Shown here in pieces: positions 24,599 to 33,098 of a DNA stretch of 36,109 bases. This stretch comes from Phycisphaerales bacterium. Its GTDB lineage: Bacteria; Planctomycetota; Phycisphaerae; Phycisphaerales; SM1A02. The position numbers and the translations under genes were made by a program. Within the stretch, counting starts at the first letter, position 1, and every line of letters begins with the position of its first letter. The notes under the pieces were generated by a model, which saw nothing but the letters and a program-made list of their open reading frames with translations, had not been told where the DNA came from and did not search any database. The stretch lies in assembly GCA_013003065.1 (NCBI GenBank), contig JABDLI010000262.1, positions 1 through 36,109 of the forward strand. Direction: 5' to 3'.

Positions 24599-26491
24599 AT
24601 GCGTACGACGACCCACCGCAATCCACATCCGAGCGCCCGCCTTCGTTGGAGCGGCATCCTGACGCTGCTCCTCGGTGCTACGCTCGTCATCACGTCAGGT
24701 GCCAACGCCCAGAACGTGGGCGGACCTCCACCGAGCTTTGACAGCGACCAATTGGCGTCCTGGCAGGAGTGGTTGGTTCCCGCGGTCGAGCGGATCGCCG
24801 GCCGCTCGTTCGCCAAGCCCCCCGTGGTGCGGGCGGCTTCCCAGTTCGATCTCGCCAGACGCCTCGAGGAGGCACCGGCGGAGACGGCGGGGCGGCGTCT
24901 GGCGGCGGGTCTTCTCGGCTGGTACGACCCCGTGAGCGACGTCGCATTCATCCGCGACGACGTCGACCAGATGTTCCGCGACGCGCGGGTCGATCCCGCC
25001 GCCCTGCCGCGGATCATGCAGCTCGCGCTCGCGCGGCAGCTGGCTCGCGCGCTCGCCGATCAGACCGTCGCCTCGACCCGCCGGGGAAACGAGCGCGATC
25101 GCCTGGCGATCGAGGAGGGCATGGCCACGATCGTTCACGAGCGGATCGCCCGGAGACGCGGCTGGACCGCGGCGTCCGCCGAGCTCGAGCGGCTGCTCTC
25201 GTTGCGAGGCGTTCCCGGCTCGCGGTATGCCCCCGCCCGATCACGGCACGCCGCGATCATCGCACCCGGGCAGACGCGTGTTCGCACGGCCCTGACCGAT
25301 GGAACCGGCCTCGCGGGGGTCTTCCCGCTCCTCGCCGATCCCCCGGCGGTCGCTGGCGTCGACCTCGCCACCGACACCTCCAGCTTGCCGCCGATCGACC
25401 CGGACGTTCTCTTCGACGGGTACGCCGATCTCTTCGGCAGCGCCTTCTCGTCGAACCAGATCATGTCCGCCGAGGGGAGCAAGCTCAATCAATCGCACCG
25501 ATTCCTCAAGGAGCTGTCCCAGGGGCGTTTCCAGGACAACGTCCGCGCGAGCCATACGCTCATGATGACGAATCGGACCGCCCAACCGCCGATCATCCGA
25601 TCCGCGGCGCTCTTCGATCTGTCCAACCCCGCGTTCGGCGCGAAGATCGTGCAGTACAACAGCATGATCAAGAACGTCCAGTTCGGCGACGTCAAGAAGG
25701 CCGCCGATGAACGCGGCGGTCGCATCGACGAATCGCTGGTGCGTTCGCTGCCGGGCCTCGATTGCGAACGCGTCCGTGCGTTCCGGCTTCGCGTGTGGGA
25801 GCCCAGCGCGGCCGAGGATGCGATGCCGGTGGTGTCGTTGGCGTTGGGCACCGCCTGGCGGGGCCGCTTCGTCGTGCAGGTCAACGGCGTCGGCGGGTAC
25901 TTGGACGACACGCGGTTCGGCCTTGTCATGAATGCGCTCCTCGACCGTGCCGAGGGAATCGAGACGGTGCCCATCGTCGATCCGGTGACGACGGCGTTGG
26001 AGCGGATGGGCTCGCAGCTCGCGGCCGGCATCGAGCCCCTCGCCGTCACGGAGGTGGATCCGGTCCGGGCCGGCGAGCTCGTCAGTGACGCCGGGCAGTT
26101 CGCGCTGGCGGCGGGGTTCGTCCGGGGGTGGCGGAGCGTGCGTCGCGCCGAAACGGCGGATGGCCTCATCGCGGTCACCGTGATCGAGCTCCTGCAGCCT
26201 GATCTCGCCGCAGCGTTGGCCGAACCATTGGCGGGCGCGGCGGCACGGCAGGTCAACGCATTGCTGGGATCGGCCGCCCCGGTGGAGGTGGGTCCGGCGA
26301 CGCGACGCATGATCGACGGATCGGTTCCCGTGGTCGCGCATCCGCTCAAGCTCGCCGCCGATCACTCGGCGCCGGCGGCGGGGTCACTCTACGTTTCCCA
26401 CCACGGCCGGTTGGCGGTGCGGGTCATCGATCTCGGCAACACGCTGGGGCCCGAAGCGGTGGACGCGTTCATCCGCGATGTCATGAAGTAA
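24599..26491 (+). CDS. exported protein resembling a metallopeptidase with lost HExxH
   Basis: 630 residues; ATG at 24599 after a strong GGAGGAG site. The Sec signal ends near GANAQ (residue about 38). Residues about 103-180 follow a pattern seen in exported zinc proteases of the HELTHALQDQ type: a GFYDP-like segment (GWYDPVSDVAFIRDD), then the zinc helix position, then an EGxATL-like segment (IEEGMATIVHE). Here the helix reads ARQLARALADQ (145-155), so both His and the catalytic Glu are replaced by Arg, Gln and Arg. It would therefore be a non-catalytic relative. The C-terminal about 300 residues are mixed alpha/beta without a recognised family. Divergent from the basic hypothetical gene and convergent with dnaE2. 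Confidence 0.75.
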   Translation: MRTTTHRNPHPSARLRWSGILTLLLGATLVITSGANAQNVGGPPPSFDSDQLASWQEWLVPAVERIAGRSFAKPPVVRAASQFDLARRLEEAPAETAGRRLAAGLLGWYDPVSDVAFIRDDVDQMFRDARVDPAALPRIMQLALARQLARALADQTVASTRRGNERDRLAIEEGMATIVHERIARRRGWTAASAELERLLSLRGVPGSRYAPARSRHAAIIAPGQTRVRTALTDGTGLAGVFPLLADPPAVAGVDLATDTSSLPPIDPDVLFDGYADLFGSAFSSNQIMSAEGSKLNQSHRFLKELSQGRFQDNVRASHTLMMTNRTAQPPIIRSAALFDLSNPAFGAKIVQYNSMIKNVQFGDVKKAADERGGRIDESLVRSLPGLDCERVRAFRLRVWEPSAAEDAMPVVSLALGTAWRGRFVVQVNGVGGYLDDTRFGLVMNALLDRAEGIETVPIVDPVTTALERMGSQLAAGIEPLAVTEVDPVRAGELVSDAGQFALAAGFVRGWRSVRRAETADGLIAVTVIELLQPDLAAALAEPLAGAAARQVNALLGSAAPVEVGPATRRMIDGSVPVVAHPLKLAADHSAPAAGSLYVSHHGRLAVRVIDLGNTLGPEAVDAFIRDVMK

Positions 26492-26602
26492 GGCCGCCCG
26501 CGCGGATGAGGTCCTAGGTCCCGGCTCAGAATCCGTCGGAGCACGGTCATTCCCGCTCTGGACGGCGTCGCCGAAGCTCGCTGTATCGTTCAAATACGGC
26601 AT
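26384..26602 (-). CDS. possible 72-residue small ORF starting inside the structured element
   Basis: An ATG at 26602 lies 8 nt after a perfect Shine-Dalgarno AAGGAGG (26617-26611 on this strand), in the loop of the large hairpin. The frame gives 72 residues beginning MPYLNDTASFGDAV. The second half is antisense to the 3' end of the 630-residue gene, so only about the first 30 residues use independent sequence. It may be a real peptide, or the purine-rich loop may serve another purpose. Confidence 0.25.
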   Translation of the reverse strand: MPYLNDTASFGDAVQSGNDRAPTDSEPGPRTSSARAALLHDIADERVHRFGPQRVAEIDDPHRQPAVVGNVE

Positions 26603-26671
26603 CGCTTCCCCCTCCTTGCCAGAACGGAAAGCACCGCACTCCGGCGAATCCTGAGCCGTCAAACAGGACCT
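26509..26671 (-). ncRNA. long imperfect hairpin, candidate structured RNA in the dnaE2 3' region
   Basis: Arms at 26509-26561 and 26619-26671 match as an inverted repeat at 39 of 53 positions, opening with AGGTCCT/AGGACCT. On the minus strand seven of the 14 mismatches become G-U pairs (46 of 53 paired); on the plus strand only one does. The centre holds further stems: GAAGC/GCTTC (26573-26577 with 26604-26608) and GCTGTAT/ATACGGC (26580-26586 with 26594-26600). The element begins inside the dnaE2 TAG stop codon and fills the convergent gap. No known RNA family recognised. A miniature mobile element is an alternative. Confidence 0.55.
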
Positions 26672-29600
26672 AGTGAAAGTCACGCGAGCGCGCCGGGAGG
26701 CGGGTGAGCTGCCGGTCGAGCGTCGCAAGACGCCGGACGTTCACGTGCACGACCATTCCCTGTCGCTCCACCCGCCCGTACGCGATCAGGGCAATCCCGT
26801 GCCGGGCGGCGTGCCGGAAGCGTTGGTAGATTTCCGGCCGGATGATCAGGTTCGCCACCGCGGTCTCGTCCTCGATCGTCATGAAGACGATCCCCTTCGC
26901 CGTGCTCGGACGCTGCCGCACCAGCACCAGACCCGCCACCGCCGTCCACGCCCCGTTCTTCCAGCGGGTCTCGTCGGCCAGGGTTTCCGCGGTCGTCACG
27001 CCGCGGCGATCCAGCTCCTCCCGCAGGAACGACACCGGATGCGCCCGCAACGACAGACGCGTCGCGGCGTAGTCGTGCGCGACCTTCTGGAACTCCGGAA
27101 CCGGCGGCAGCCGGGGCGGGCGTCGCGATTCCGGCGGTGACGGCGTGTCGTCGAACATCGGCAGCGGTTCGTCGGTCAGCGCCCTGATCGCCCACAACGC
27201 CGCCTGCCGCTCCAGCCCCAACGAGCGGAACGCATCGGCCCCCGCCAGACGCCGCAGCACGGACACCCGCACACCGCTCCGGCGATGCAGCCCCCGGGCG
27301 GAGTCGTAGGCGGCCCCGTTCCTCCGGGCATCGGCGATGGCCGTCGCGTCCTCTTCCCGCAGACCCTTGATGAGACGAAACCCCAGTCGCAACGCCGGCC
27401 CCGGGGTGTCCGCGGCGGATTCCAGATGACAGTCCCACCCGCTGTGGTTGACGTCGACGGGACGGACCTCCACCCCGTGCGTCTGCGCGTCCCGCACGAT
27501 CTGCGCCGGAGCGTAGAAGCCCATCGGCTGGCTGTTGAGGAGCGCCGCGGCAAAGGCGGCCGGATGGTGCCGCTTGATCCACGCCGAGACGTACACGAGG
27601 AGCGCAAAGCTCGCAGCGTGCGACTCGGGAAACCCGTACTCGCTGAAGCCCTTGATCTGCGCAAAGCAGCGTTCGGCGAAGTCACGCTCGTACCCGCGTT
27701 CGAGCATGCCGCTCACGAGCCGCGCGCCGAATCGCTCGATCTGGTTGCCCCGGCGTTTCCACGCCGCCATCGCCCGCCGGAGCTGGTCGGCTTCGCCGCC
27801 GGTGAACCCCGCTGCCACCATCGCGAGGGCCATCGCCTGTTCCTGGAAGAGCGGCACGCCGAGTGTCTTCTCCAGGACGGAGCGGACGGCGTCGCTCGGA
27901 TAACGCACGGGCTCCTCGCCGTTGCGGCGCCGGAGGTAGGGGTGCACCATGTCGCCCTGGATGGGGCCCGGCCGCACGATCGCGACCTCGATGACCAGGT
28001 CGTAGAAGCACCGGGGCCGGAGCCGCGGCAGCATCGACATCTGCGCGCGGGATTCGATCTGGAAGACGCCGATGGTGTCGGCCCGGCAGATCATGTCGTA
28101 GACCGCCGGATCTTCGGGGGGAATGGTGTGAAGCGCCGGCGGGGTCCGGGGGTCGGCCGCTTCCCGCGGATCGATCATCGCGAGCGCTTTGCGAATGCAC
28201 GTCAGCATGCCGAGACCGAGGACATCCACCTTGAGCATGCCCATCGCCTCGATGTCGTCCTTGTCCCACTCGATCACGGTGCGATCGGCCATGGCCGCGT
28301 TCTCGATGGGCACGAGATCGCAGAGCGGCGTCTCCGTGATGACGAACCCCCCCACGTGCTGTGAGAGATGCCGGGGAAAGCCGAGGATTTCCCGCGAGAG
28401 CCGGAGGAGCTGGTGGGTGAGCGGATCGTCGGGCGCGAGCCCCACGTCCCGCAGCCGCTCCGGATCTCCGACGCCGTCGTGCCACCAGTCGATGTTCTTC
28501 GCGAGCCGGTCGACGCAGTCGAGCGAAAGCCCGAGCGTCTTGCCCACGTCACGCACGGCGCTGCGGCCGCGGTAGCTGATGACCTCCGCCGTCAACGCCG
28601 CGCGGTCGCGACCGTACCGCCGGTAGATGTACTGAATGACCTCCTCACGACGCTCGTGCTCGAAATCGATGTCGATGTCGGGTGGCTCGTCCCGCTCCTT
28701 GCTGACGAACCGCTCGAAGAGCAGGTCGATCCGGCCGGGGTCGACCGCGGTCACGCCGAGGCAGTAACACACGGCGGAGTTCGCGGCCGCGCCGCGTCCC
28801 TGGCAGAGAATGCCGCGGCTGCGGGCAAAGACCACCAGGTCGTGGACGGTCAGGAAGTACGGGGCGTACTCGAGCTCCTCGATCAGCGTGAACTCGTGCT
28901 CGAGCTGGGTCCGGACCCGCGGCGGCACGCCACCGGGATACCGCTCCCGGACGCCCGCTTCGGTCAACGCACGCAGGTGCTCCATCGCGGTCCGCCCCGC
29001 CGGGCACACCTCACGCGGATACTGATACCGCAGCTCGTCCAGGCTGAACGCGGTCGCCCGCCGCACGATCGAGTCGATGCGGGTGACCGCCGCGGGGTGA
29101 TCGCGGAAGAGCCGTGTCATCTCCTCCGGCGTCTTCAGGTGACGCTCGGCGTGCGCGAGCAGCCGAAAGCCCGCGGTCGCCACCGTGCAGCCGTGCCGGA
29201 TGCAGGTGAGGACATCCTGGAGCGCCCGCCGCTCGGGCACGTGGTAGAGCACGTCGTTCGTTGCGACCAGCGGCACCGACGTCAGGTGCGCGATGGCCGC
29301 GAGCTGCCCGAGTCGGGCCCGGTCGTCGGGCCCGTAGAGACACGCGGCGGCGAGCGAGAGCCGATCGTCGTCGAAGATTCCGCGAAGCCCCCGCATGATC
29401 TCCAGGAAACGCTGATCGAGAACCGACGGAGGCACGACCACCGCCAGCAGATCCTCGTGGTGGTCGAGCAGGTCGTGCAGCGAAAGCGCGCACGCCCCCT
29501 TGACTGTCCGGCGTTTGCCCAGCGACAGCAACCGGCACAGACGGCCGTAGGACGCCCGGTTCGTCGCGTAGACGAGCACCGACAACGTCGTCCCGGTTCG

Positions 29601-29939
29601 GGCGTCGCCGGCATGCATCGCGTCGCGTCGCCCTTCCACCGTCATCTCCAGACGGCAACCGACGGCCAGGGGAATCCCGATCTCCTTGGCCGCCACGTGC
29701 GCACGAACGATGCCGGCGAGCGTGTTGCAATCGGTGATGGCGGCGGCCTGGTGTCCGAGGGCGGCCGCCTGCTCCACGATCTCCTCGGGATGACTTGCCC
29801 CGGTGAGAAACGTGAAGTTGGTCGTGGTATGGAGATCGGCGTAGCCGACGCGAGCGGCGGTGAACCGCGTCGTCGGTGCGAAGCCCACGCGTTTGTCACC
29901 GGGGTGTGGTCGCGATTTGGGGTTGGGAAGTTCCGGCAT
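26670..29939 (-). CDS. dnaE2: error-prone DNA polymerase III alpha-type subunit (ImuC)
   Basis: 1089 residues, the usual length. The PHP domain (about 33-100) reads ADLHTTTNF and AITDCNTLAG, so the H-x-H and D-H metal ligands of proofreading-competent DnaE are replaced, as usual for DnaE2. The polymerase catalytic aspartates are Asp421 and Asp423 (PPDIDIDFEHERR) and Asp572 (MLKVDVLGLGML). An OB-fold lies near residues 1000-1060 (VAGLVLVRQRPSTAKGIVFMTIED) and the protein ends in the DnaE2-typical RSRDFH. It extends primers past lesions with the ImuA/ImuB accessory proteins in SOS mutagenesis. It starts 15 bp after the imuB stop. The stop codon lies in the arm of the large hairpin. Confidence 0.96.
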   Translation of the reverse strand: MPELPNPKSRPHPGDKRVGFAPTTRFTAARVGYADLHTTTNFTFLTGASHPEEIVEQAAALGHQAAAITDCNTLAGIVRAHVAAKEIGIPLAVGCRLEMTVEGRRDAMHAGDARTGTTLSVLVYATNRASYGRLCRLLSLGKRRTVKGACALSLHDLLDHHEDLLAVVVPPSVLDQRFLEIMRGLRGIFDDDRLSLAAACLYGPDDRARLGQLAAIAHLTSVPLVATNDVLYHVPERRALQDVLTCIRHGCTVATAGFRLLAHAERHLKTPEEMTRLFRDHPAAVTRIDSIVRRATAFSLDELRYQYPREVCPAGRTAMEHLRALTEAGVRERYPGGVPPRVRTQLEHEFTLIEELEYAPYFLTVHDLVVFARSRGILCQGRGAAANSAVCYCLGVTAVDPGRIDLLFERFVSKERDEPPDIDIDFEHERREEVIQYIYRRYGRDRAALTAEVISYRGRSAVRDVGKTLGLSLDCVDRLAKNIDWWHDGVGDPERLRDVGLAPDDPLTHQLLRLSREILGFPRHLSQHVGGFVITETPLCDLVPIENAAMADRTVIEWDKDDIEAMGMLKVDVLGLGMLTCIRKALAMIDPREAADPRTPPALHTIPPEDPAVYDMICRADTIGVFQIESRAQMSMLPRLRPRCFYDLVIEVAIVRPGPIQGDMVHPYLRRRNGEEPVRYPSDAVRSVLEKTLGVPLFQEQAMALAMVAAGFTGGEADQLRRAMAAWKRRGNQIERFGARLVSGMLERGYERDFAERCFAQIKGFSEYGFPESHAASFALLVYVSAWIKRHHPAAFAAALLNSQPMGFYAPAQIVRDAQTHGVEVRPVDVNHSGWDCHLESAADTPGPALRLGFRLIKGLREEDATAIADARRNGAAYDSARGLHRRSGVRVSVLRRLAGADAFRSLGLERQAALWAIRALTDEPLPMFDDTPSPPESRRPPRLPPVPEFQKVAHDYAATRLSLRAHPVSFLREELDRRGVTTAETLADETRWKNGAWTAVAGLVLVRQRPSTAKGIVFMTIEDETAVANLIIRPEIYQRFRHAARHGIALIAYGRVERQGMVVHVNVRRLATLDRQLTRLPARSRDFH

Positions 29940-29954
29940 CGTCGTCCGTTTACC

Positions 29955-31571
29955 TCACGCCCAACGCCCGTGGACGAACCAGCATCGGGTGCGATGCTCG
30001 TGGTAGATCCAGAGCCACTCCCCGCCGTCCACCTGGACCTTGAAGTAGTCACGGGCGGAAACCGCCGGGGTCGTCACCCCCCGCCACCATTCCGGCTCGA
30101 TGCGTTCGGGGCCGTGACTGCCGACGACCACGCGGTCCGAGCCCCGCCACCGCAGCCAGAGCGGCGGACCGTCCGGGGTGAGTGCCATCACGACGACGGG
30201 TTCCGGGGGCCGGAGGAGCTGGGAGGGACGCTCGACCGGGGTGACCGCACCGGCACCATTCGGCCGGGTCCTTCCGTCGACGCGGGCGAAGGCCCGTTCG
30301 GGCAGGTGCGACGCGACGGGCTTCGCACGCACCACCGCCTTCGGGCCGAGCCGGCTCGTCACGGTGTCGAGGAACTCCCCGAGCGGCTTCTCGTTCAACG
30401 CCGGCGTCGCATCGTTCTGCCACCGCGACATCTGCATGTGCGTGACCGACGCGATCGCAGGAACGGCGAGGGTCATCCGCTCGACGCCGAACCCCATCGG
30501 CATTCCCTCGATCCGGGGCGAGAGCATGGCCAGGAGATGACGGGGGGAGCGGCTGGGCCGGCTCAAGGCGAACTCGATCGTGTGCGGATCCAGATCGCTC
30601 CGGTCGCACGTGAGCGTCATCCGCATCACCCCCGCCCCGCGACGCTCGAGGACGGGGATCAATGCGGCGAGCAGATCCCGTGCGGTCTGCTGGAGCCCCT
30701 CCAGGTTGGACACCGGACCGTCGAAACACCGCGTCGCCTCGATCGGCTCGGTTGCACGCAGGGCGTCGATGGCTTCGGGAGCATCGCCCAACGCTTGATC
30801 GAGGCGGTGCAGCAACGCGGAACCGAAACGCGTGACAAGCTCATCGCGTTGAAGCTGAAGCAGGTGACCGATCGTCGTCACCCCCACCTCGAGGAGCGCC
30901 GCTTCCAACGCGGGATCGATCCGCAACGCGGCAACCGGAAGCGGTGTCAGCGTGATGCGTTCGTCTCCGGCGGCCACGATGGACCGCGGATCGACGCCGT
31001 ACCGTGCGACCGCCCACGCGCAGCCGAACGTCTCGGCCGTCGCCACCCGCGTCGTGAACCCCCGCCATTCGAGCGCGTTGCCGAGAAGGTTCAGCAGCCG
31101 CCGCTCTCCATGAAAGACACGCTCGCAGCCGGTGATGTCCAGCCACAGACCCGCGGGAGGATCGGACGCGACGAGGGGGGAGAACCGCTGCGCCCACACC
31201 GCCAATGCTCGCAACGCGCGATCGGAGCGTCGCTCGTCATCCGGCGCGACGATCGGCTCCGTCGCAAGCAACGCGCGGGCATGGGCCAGTGTCAACCCGG
31301 GGCGAACGCCGGCGGCGATCGCCTGTCCGCAGGCGTGTATCACCCGCTGGGCACCGGCGATGGTGCGGACGAGGAGCACGGGGGGAGGCGATGACGCGCA
31401 AGACGGGCCTGACGAACCAGACGGGGTTGGAAGAGCGGGCGTTGAAAGCTGCCCCGTCTCGACTTCACCCGGCTGCGACCGTTCGCACGCTGACGTCTGC
31501 CGGCGGTGACGCCGGCGTAAGAGCAGTTCCACCGGCCACATCGGCAGGTGCAGTGACAACGCCCTGGGCAT
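29955..31571 (-). CDS. imuB: ImuB, catalytically inactive Y-family polymerase-like mutasome subunit
   Basis: 538 residues starting MPRALSLHLPMWP. The fold follows Y-family polymerases, but the first catalytic carboxylate position is lost (LSLHLPMWP) and the second motif reads LWLDITGCERVF (142-153), as in ImuB, which lacks polymerase activity. An N-terminal insertion rich in Ser/Pro (about 35-65) is unusual. The clamp-binding-like segment QLLRPPEPV is near residue 435, and the C-terminal RDYFKVQVDGGEWLWIY...RCWFVHGRWA matches the ImuB tail that contacts ImuA and DnaE2. It bridges the beta clamp and DnaE2. The start lies 107 bp inside imuA in a different frame. Confidence 0.94.
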   Translation of the reverse strand: MPRALSLHLPMWPVELLLRRRHRRQTSACERSQPGEVETGQLSTPALPTPSGSSGPSCASSPPPVLLVRTIAGAQRVIHACGQAIAAGVRPGLTLAHARALLATEPIVAPDDERRSDRALRALAVWAQRFSPLVASDPPAGLWLDITGCERVFHGERRLLNLLGNALEWRGFTTRVATAETFGCAWAVARYGVDPRSIVAAGDERITLTPLPVAALRIDPALEAALLEVGVTTIGHLLQLQRDELVTRFGSALLHRLDQALGDAPEAIDALRATEPIEATRCFDGPVSNLEGLQQTARDLLAALIPVLERRGAGVMRMTLTCDRSDLDPHTIEFALSRPSRSPRHLLAMLSPRIEGMPMGFGVERMTLAVPAIASVTHMQMSRWQNDATPALNEKPLGEFLDTVTSRLGPKAVVRAKPVASHLPERAFARVDGRTRPNGAGAVTPVERPSQLLRPPEPVVVMALTPDGPPLWLRWRGSDRVVVGSHGPERIEPEWWRGVTTPAVSARDYFKVQVDGGEWLWIYHEHRTRCWFVHGRWA

Positions 31572-32796
31572 GATCCCACTCCAAGATCCACTGGCGCATC
31601 CCTGCGTCGTGTTGCGTCGGCGACGCGGAAAAAGAGCCCCGGGGGGCTTCGTCGATCATGCGAAGCGGGGCCTTCGCGGCCGCTTCGTCTTCGCCACTCT
31701 CGTCCCGTGTTCGCATCGCGCCGGTCAGCAGCGTGGCGGCACCGAAAGCGACCACCGCCTTGCAACGCAACGCCTGCAGATGCCACCGGGGCCGGGACGA
31801 CGGCGACCACGCAGGTCCCACCCACCAGCGGGTCGCCGCCGACGACGGCATCGTTCGTTCCTCGGGCGGCCGGGCGATCAGACCGATCGTCCCCCCCGCT
31901 TCCGCCGCGAGCTGAAGACGACGCGAGGCGGCCATCGTCAACCCTCGGCCGTCGGCCACCACGACGCTGACCGCCGGACATCGGAGCGCGAGATCGATCG
32001 TCCAGAGGCGATCGGCGTCACTCGTGGGATCGACGAACAGGGATCGTCTCAGCAGATGCGTTTCGGGCGTGCGCTCGTCGAATGAAAACGCCGTGTCGCG
32101 TCGCCCTCTTCGCGTCACGACGGGTGTATGGCGAAGTATCTCTTTCGTGTCGGGAGGGTCCGGGCGGTCATGGGAGATGCCGGCAAGCAGAGACGACGGA
32201 TGCGTTGCTTCCTCGGCGGACGAGGATGTTCGTCGTTGCGCGAGCACCCAGGGATACGGCCAGATCGCGTGACCGATCCAGATCACGAACCCGGAGCGTT
32301 CGCCTTCCCCGAGCGTGGCCTGGCCGGCAAGATGACCGAGAATGCACAGCGGGGGCGACCAGCTTCCGTCCCCGGATCGACCGGAACGCGATCGAACGGC
32401 GGGCGTCGACCCGGCCGACGTCTCGGGGGCCGATCCCGCCGGTGGCTCGGCCAGCCCGAACCACTCGTGCAACGCCCCACACGCCAAGCCGCCTTCGACG
32501 TCACCCGACGTCGCCACCGCACCACGACCAAGCCGCGGGCCGTCACGCCGAGCGGGCCCGTGCGCCACTCGGGTGGTCGCCAGCCAGCCATCGACCGGCG
32601 CCCACCCGGTGGGCACGTGCGAACGGGTGGTTCGTGAGCTCCATCCGCCACTGGCGTTGCTGCTGGCACCGGAGGCTGCACGCACGGAGCCTTCGGGATG
32701 CCCACGCCAGGACTGGGCCTCGATCTGCTCCGCCAGCTCCGCCAGCGTCGCCAGGCGACGCAAACGCTCATGTCGGTTGGCCGGATCGGGTCGCAT
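31465..32796 (-). CDS. imuA: ImuA, RecA-like SOS mutagenesis accessory protein
   Basis: 443 residues from the ATG at 32796, with GGAGG 7 nt upstream; longer reading to 32952 covers the promoter region. The family hallmark GALHEWFG is at 107-114. Downstream segments follow the ImuA/RecA-core pattern: FVIWIGHAIWPYPWVLA, SLFVDPTSDADRLWTIDLALRCPAVSVVVADG and SRRLQLAAEAGGTIGLI. It is longer than many ImuA proteins because of low-complexity Ser/Gly/Pro segments around 35-60 and 115-140. In studied bacteria it is needed with ImuB and DnaE2 for damage-induced mutagenesis. First gene of the operon; the 3' end overlaps imuB by 107 bp. Confidence 0.9.
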   Translation of the reverse strand: MRPDPANRHERLRRLATLAELAEQIEAQSWRGHPEGSVRAASGASSNASGGWSSRTTRSHVPTGWAPVDGWLATTRVAHGPARRDGPRLGRGAVATSGDVEGGLACGALHEWFGLAEPPAGSAPETSAGSTPAVRSRSGRSGDGSWSPPLCILGHLAGQATLGEGERSGFVIWIGHAIWPYPWVLAQRRTSSSAEEATHPSSLLAGISHDRPDPPDTKEILRHTPVVTRRGRRDTAFSFDERTPETHLLRRSLFVDPTSDADRLWTIDLALRCPAVSVVVADGRGLTMAASRRLQLAAEAGGTIGLIARPPEERTMPSSAATRWWVGPAWSPSSRPRWHLQALRCKAVVAFGAATLLTGAMRTRDESGEDEAAAKAPLRMIDEAPRGSFSASPTQHDAGMRQWILEWDHAQGVVTAPADVAGGTALTPASPPADVSVRTVAAG

Positions 32797-33098
32797 CACA
32801 GCCCTCCAATCCGGGATGGTAGTACTTTGTTCGGTCTTTGCAAGGGTCTTTTCGCAAATCTGGCTCCTCGGCCTCTGACCGCGTGTATCAAGCGTGGGGA
32901 CTTGGGGGGACGGGTGGACGTCTGCCGGCTGCGCCGGTGTCAGGGGCGTCACCCGGGTCGAGTTGGGTGATCGCGGTTGCCACGCCGCCGGACGCCGGCA
33001 CAGTCGAAGGGTCTGGATGCGTCTCCGACGGACCCGCGCGGCGTCGGCGGTACAGCCGGATACGAGAAGAGATCAAACACCCGAAGAGGAGAGAGACA
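32797..33098. other. divergent control region between imuA and the P-domain gene
   Basis: 302 bp without a credible ORF. The imuA-proximal 70 bp are less GC-rich and hold the candidate operator at 32818-32833 and TTGCAA/TTGCGA-like boxes on the minus strand. The right side ends with a GAGGAG site for the P-domain gene. No other structure recognised. Confidence 0.45.
32818..32833 (-). promoter_or_regulatory. candidate SOS operator upstream of imuA
   Basis: On the imuA strand this reads CGAACAAAGTACTACC, 21 nt upstream of the ATG, where a repressor would block transcription. It resembles CGAACAAGTACGTACC at 21850 and also GAAC/GTAC half-sites of LexA boxes in Gram-positives and cyanobacteria, but not with their spacing. 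Tentative. Confidence 0.3.

Noticed and set aside
28368-31394. 1008-codon open frame antisense to dnaE2 and imuB
   Set aside because: Arg/His/Gly-rich shadow translation with no domain; the opposite strand encodes clear DnaE2 and ImuB motifs throughout.
31487-31515. Short similarity to 32917-32930 (GACGTCTGCCGGC)
   Set aside because: 13 bp only, in GC-rich DNA, one copy inside coding sequence; no repeat structure around it.
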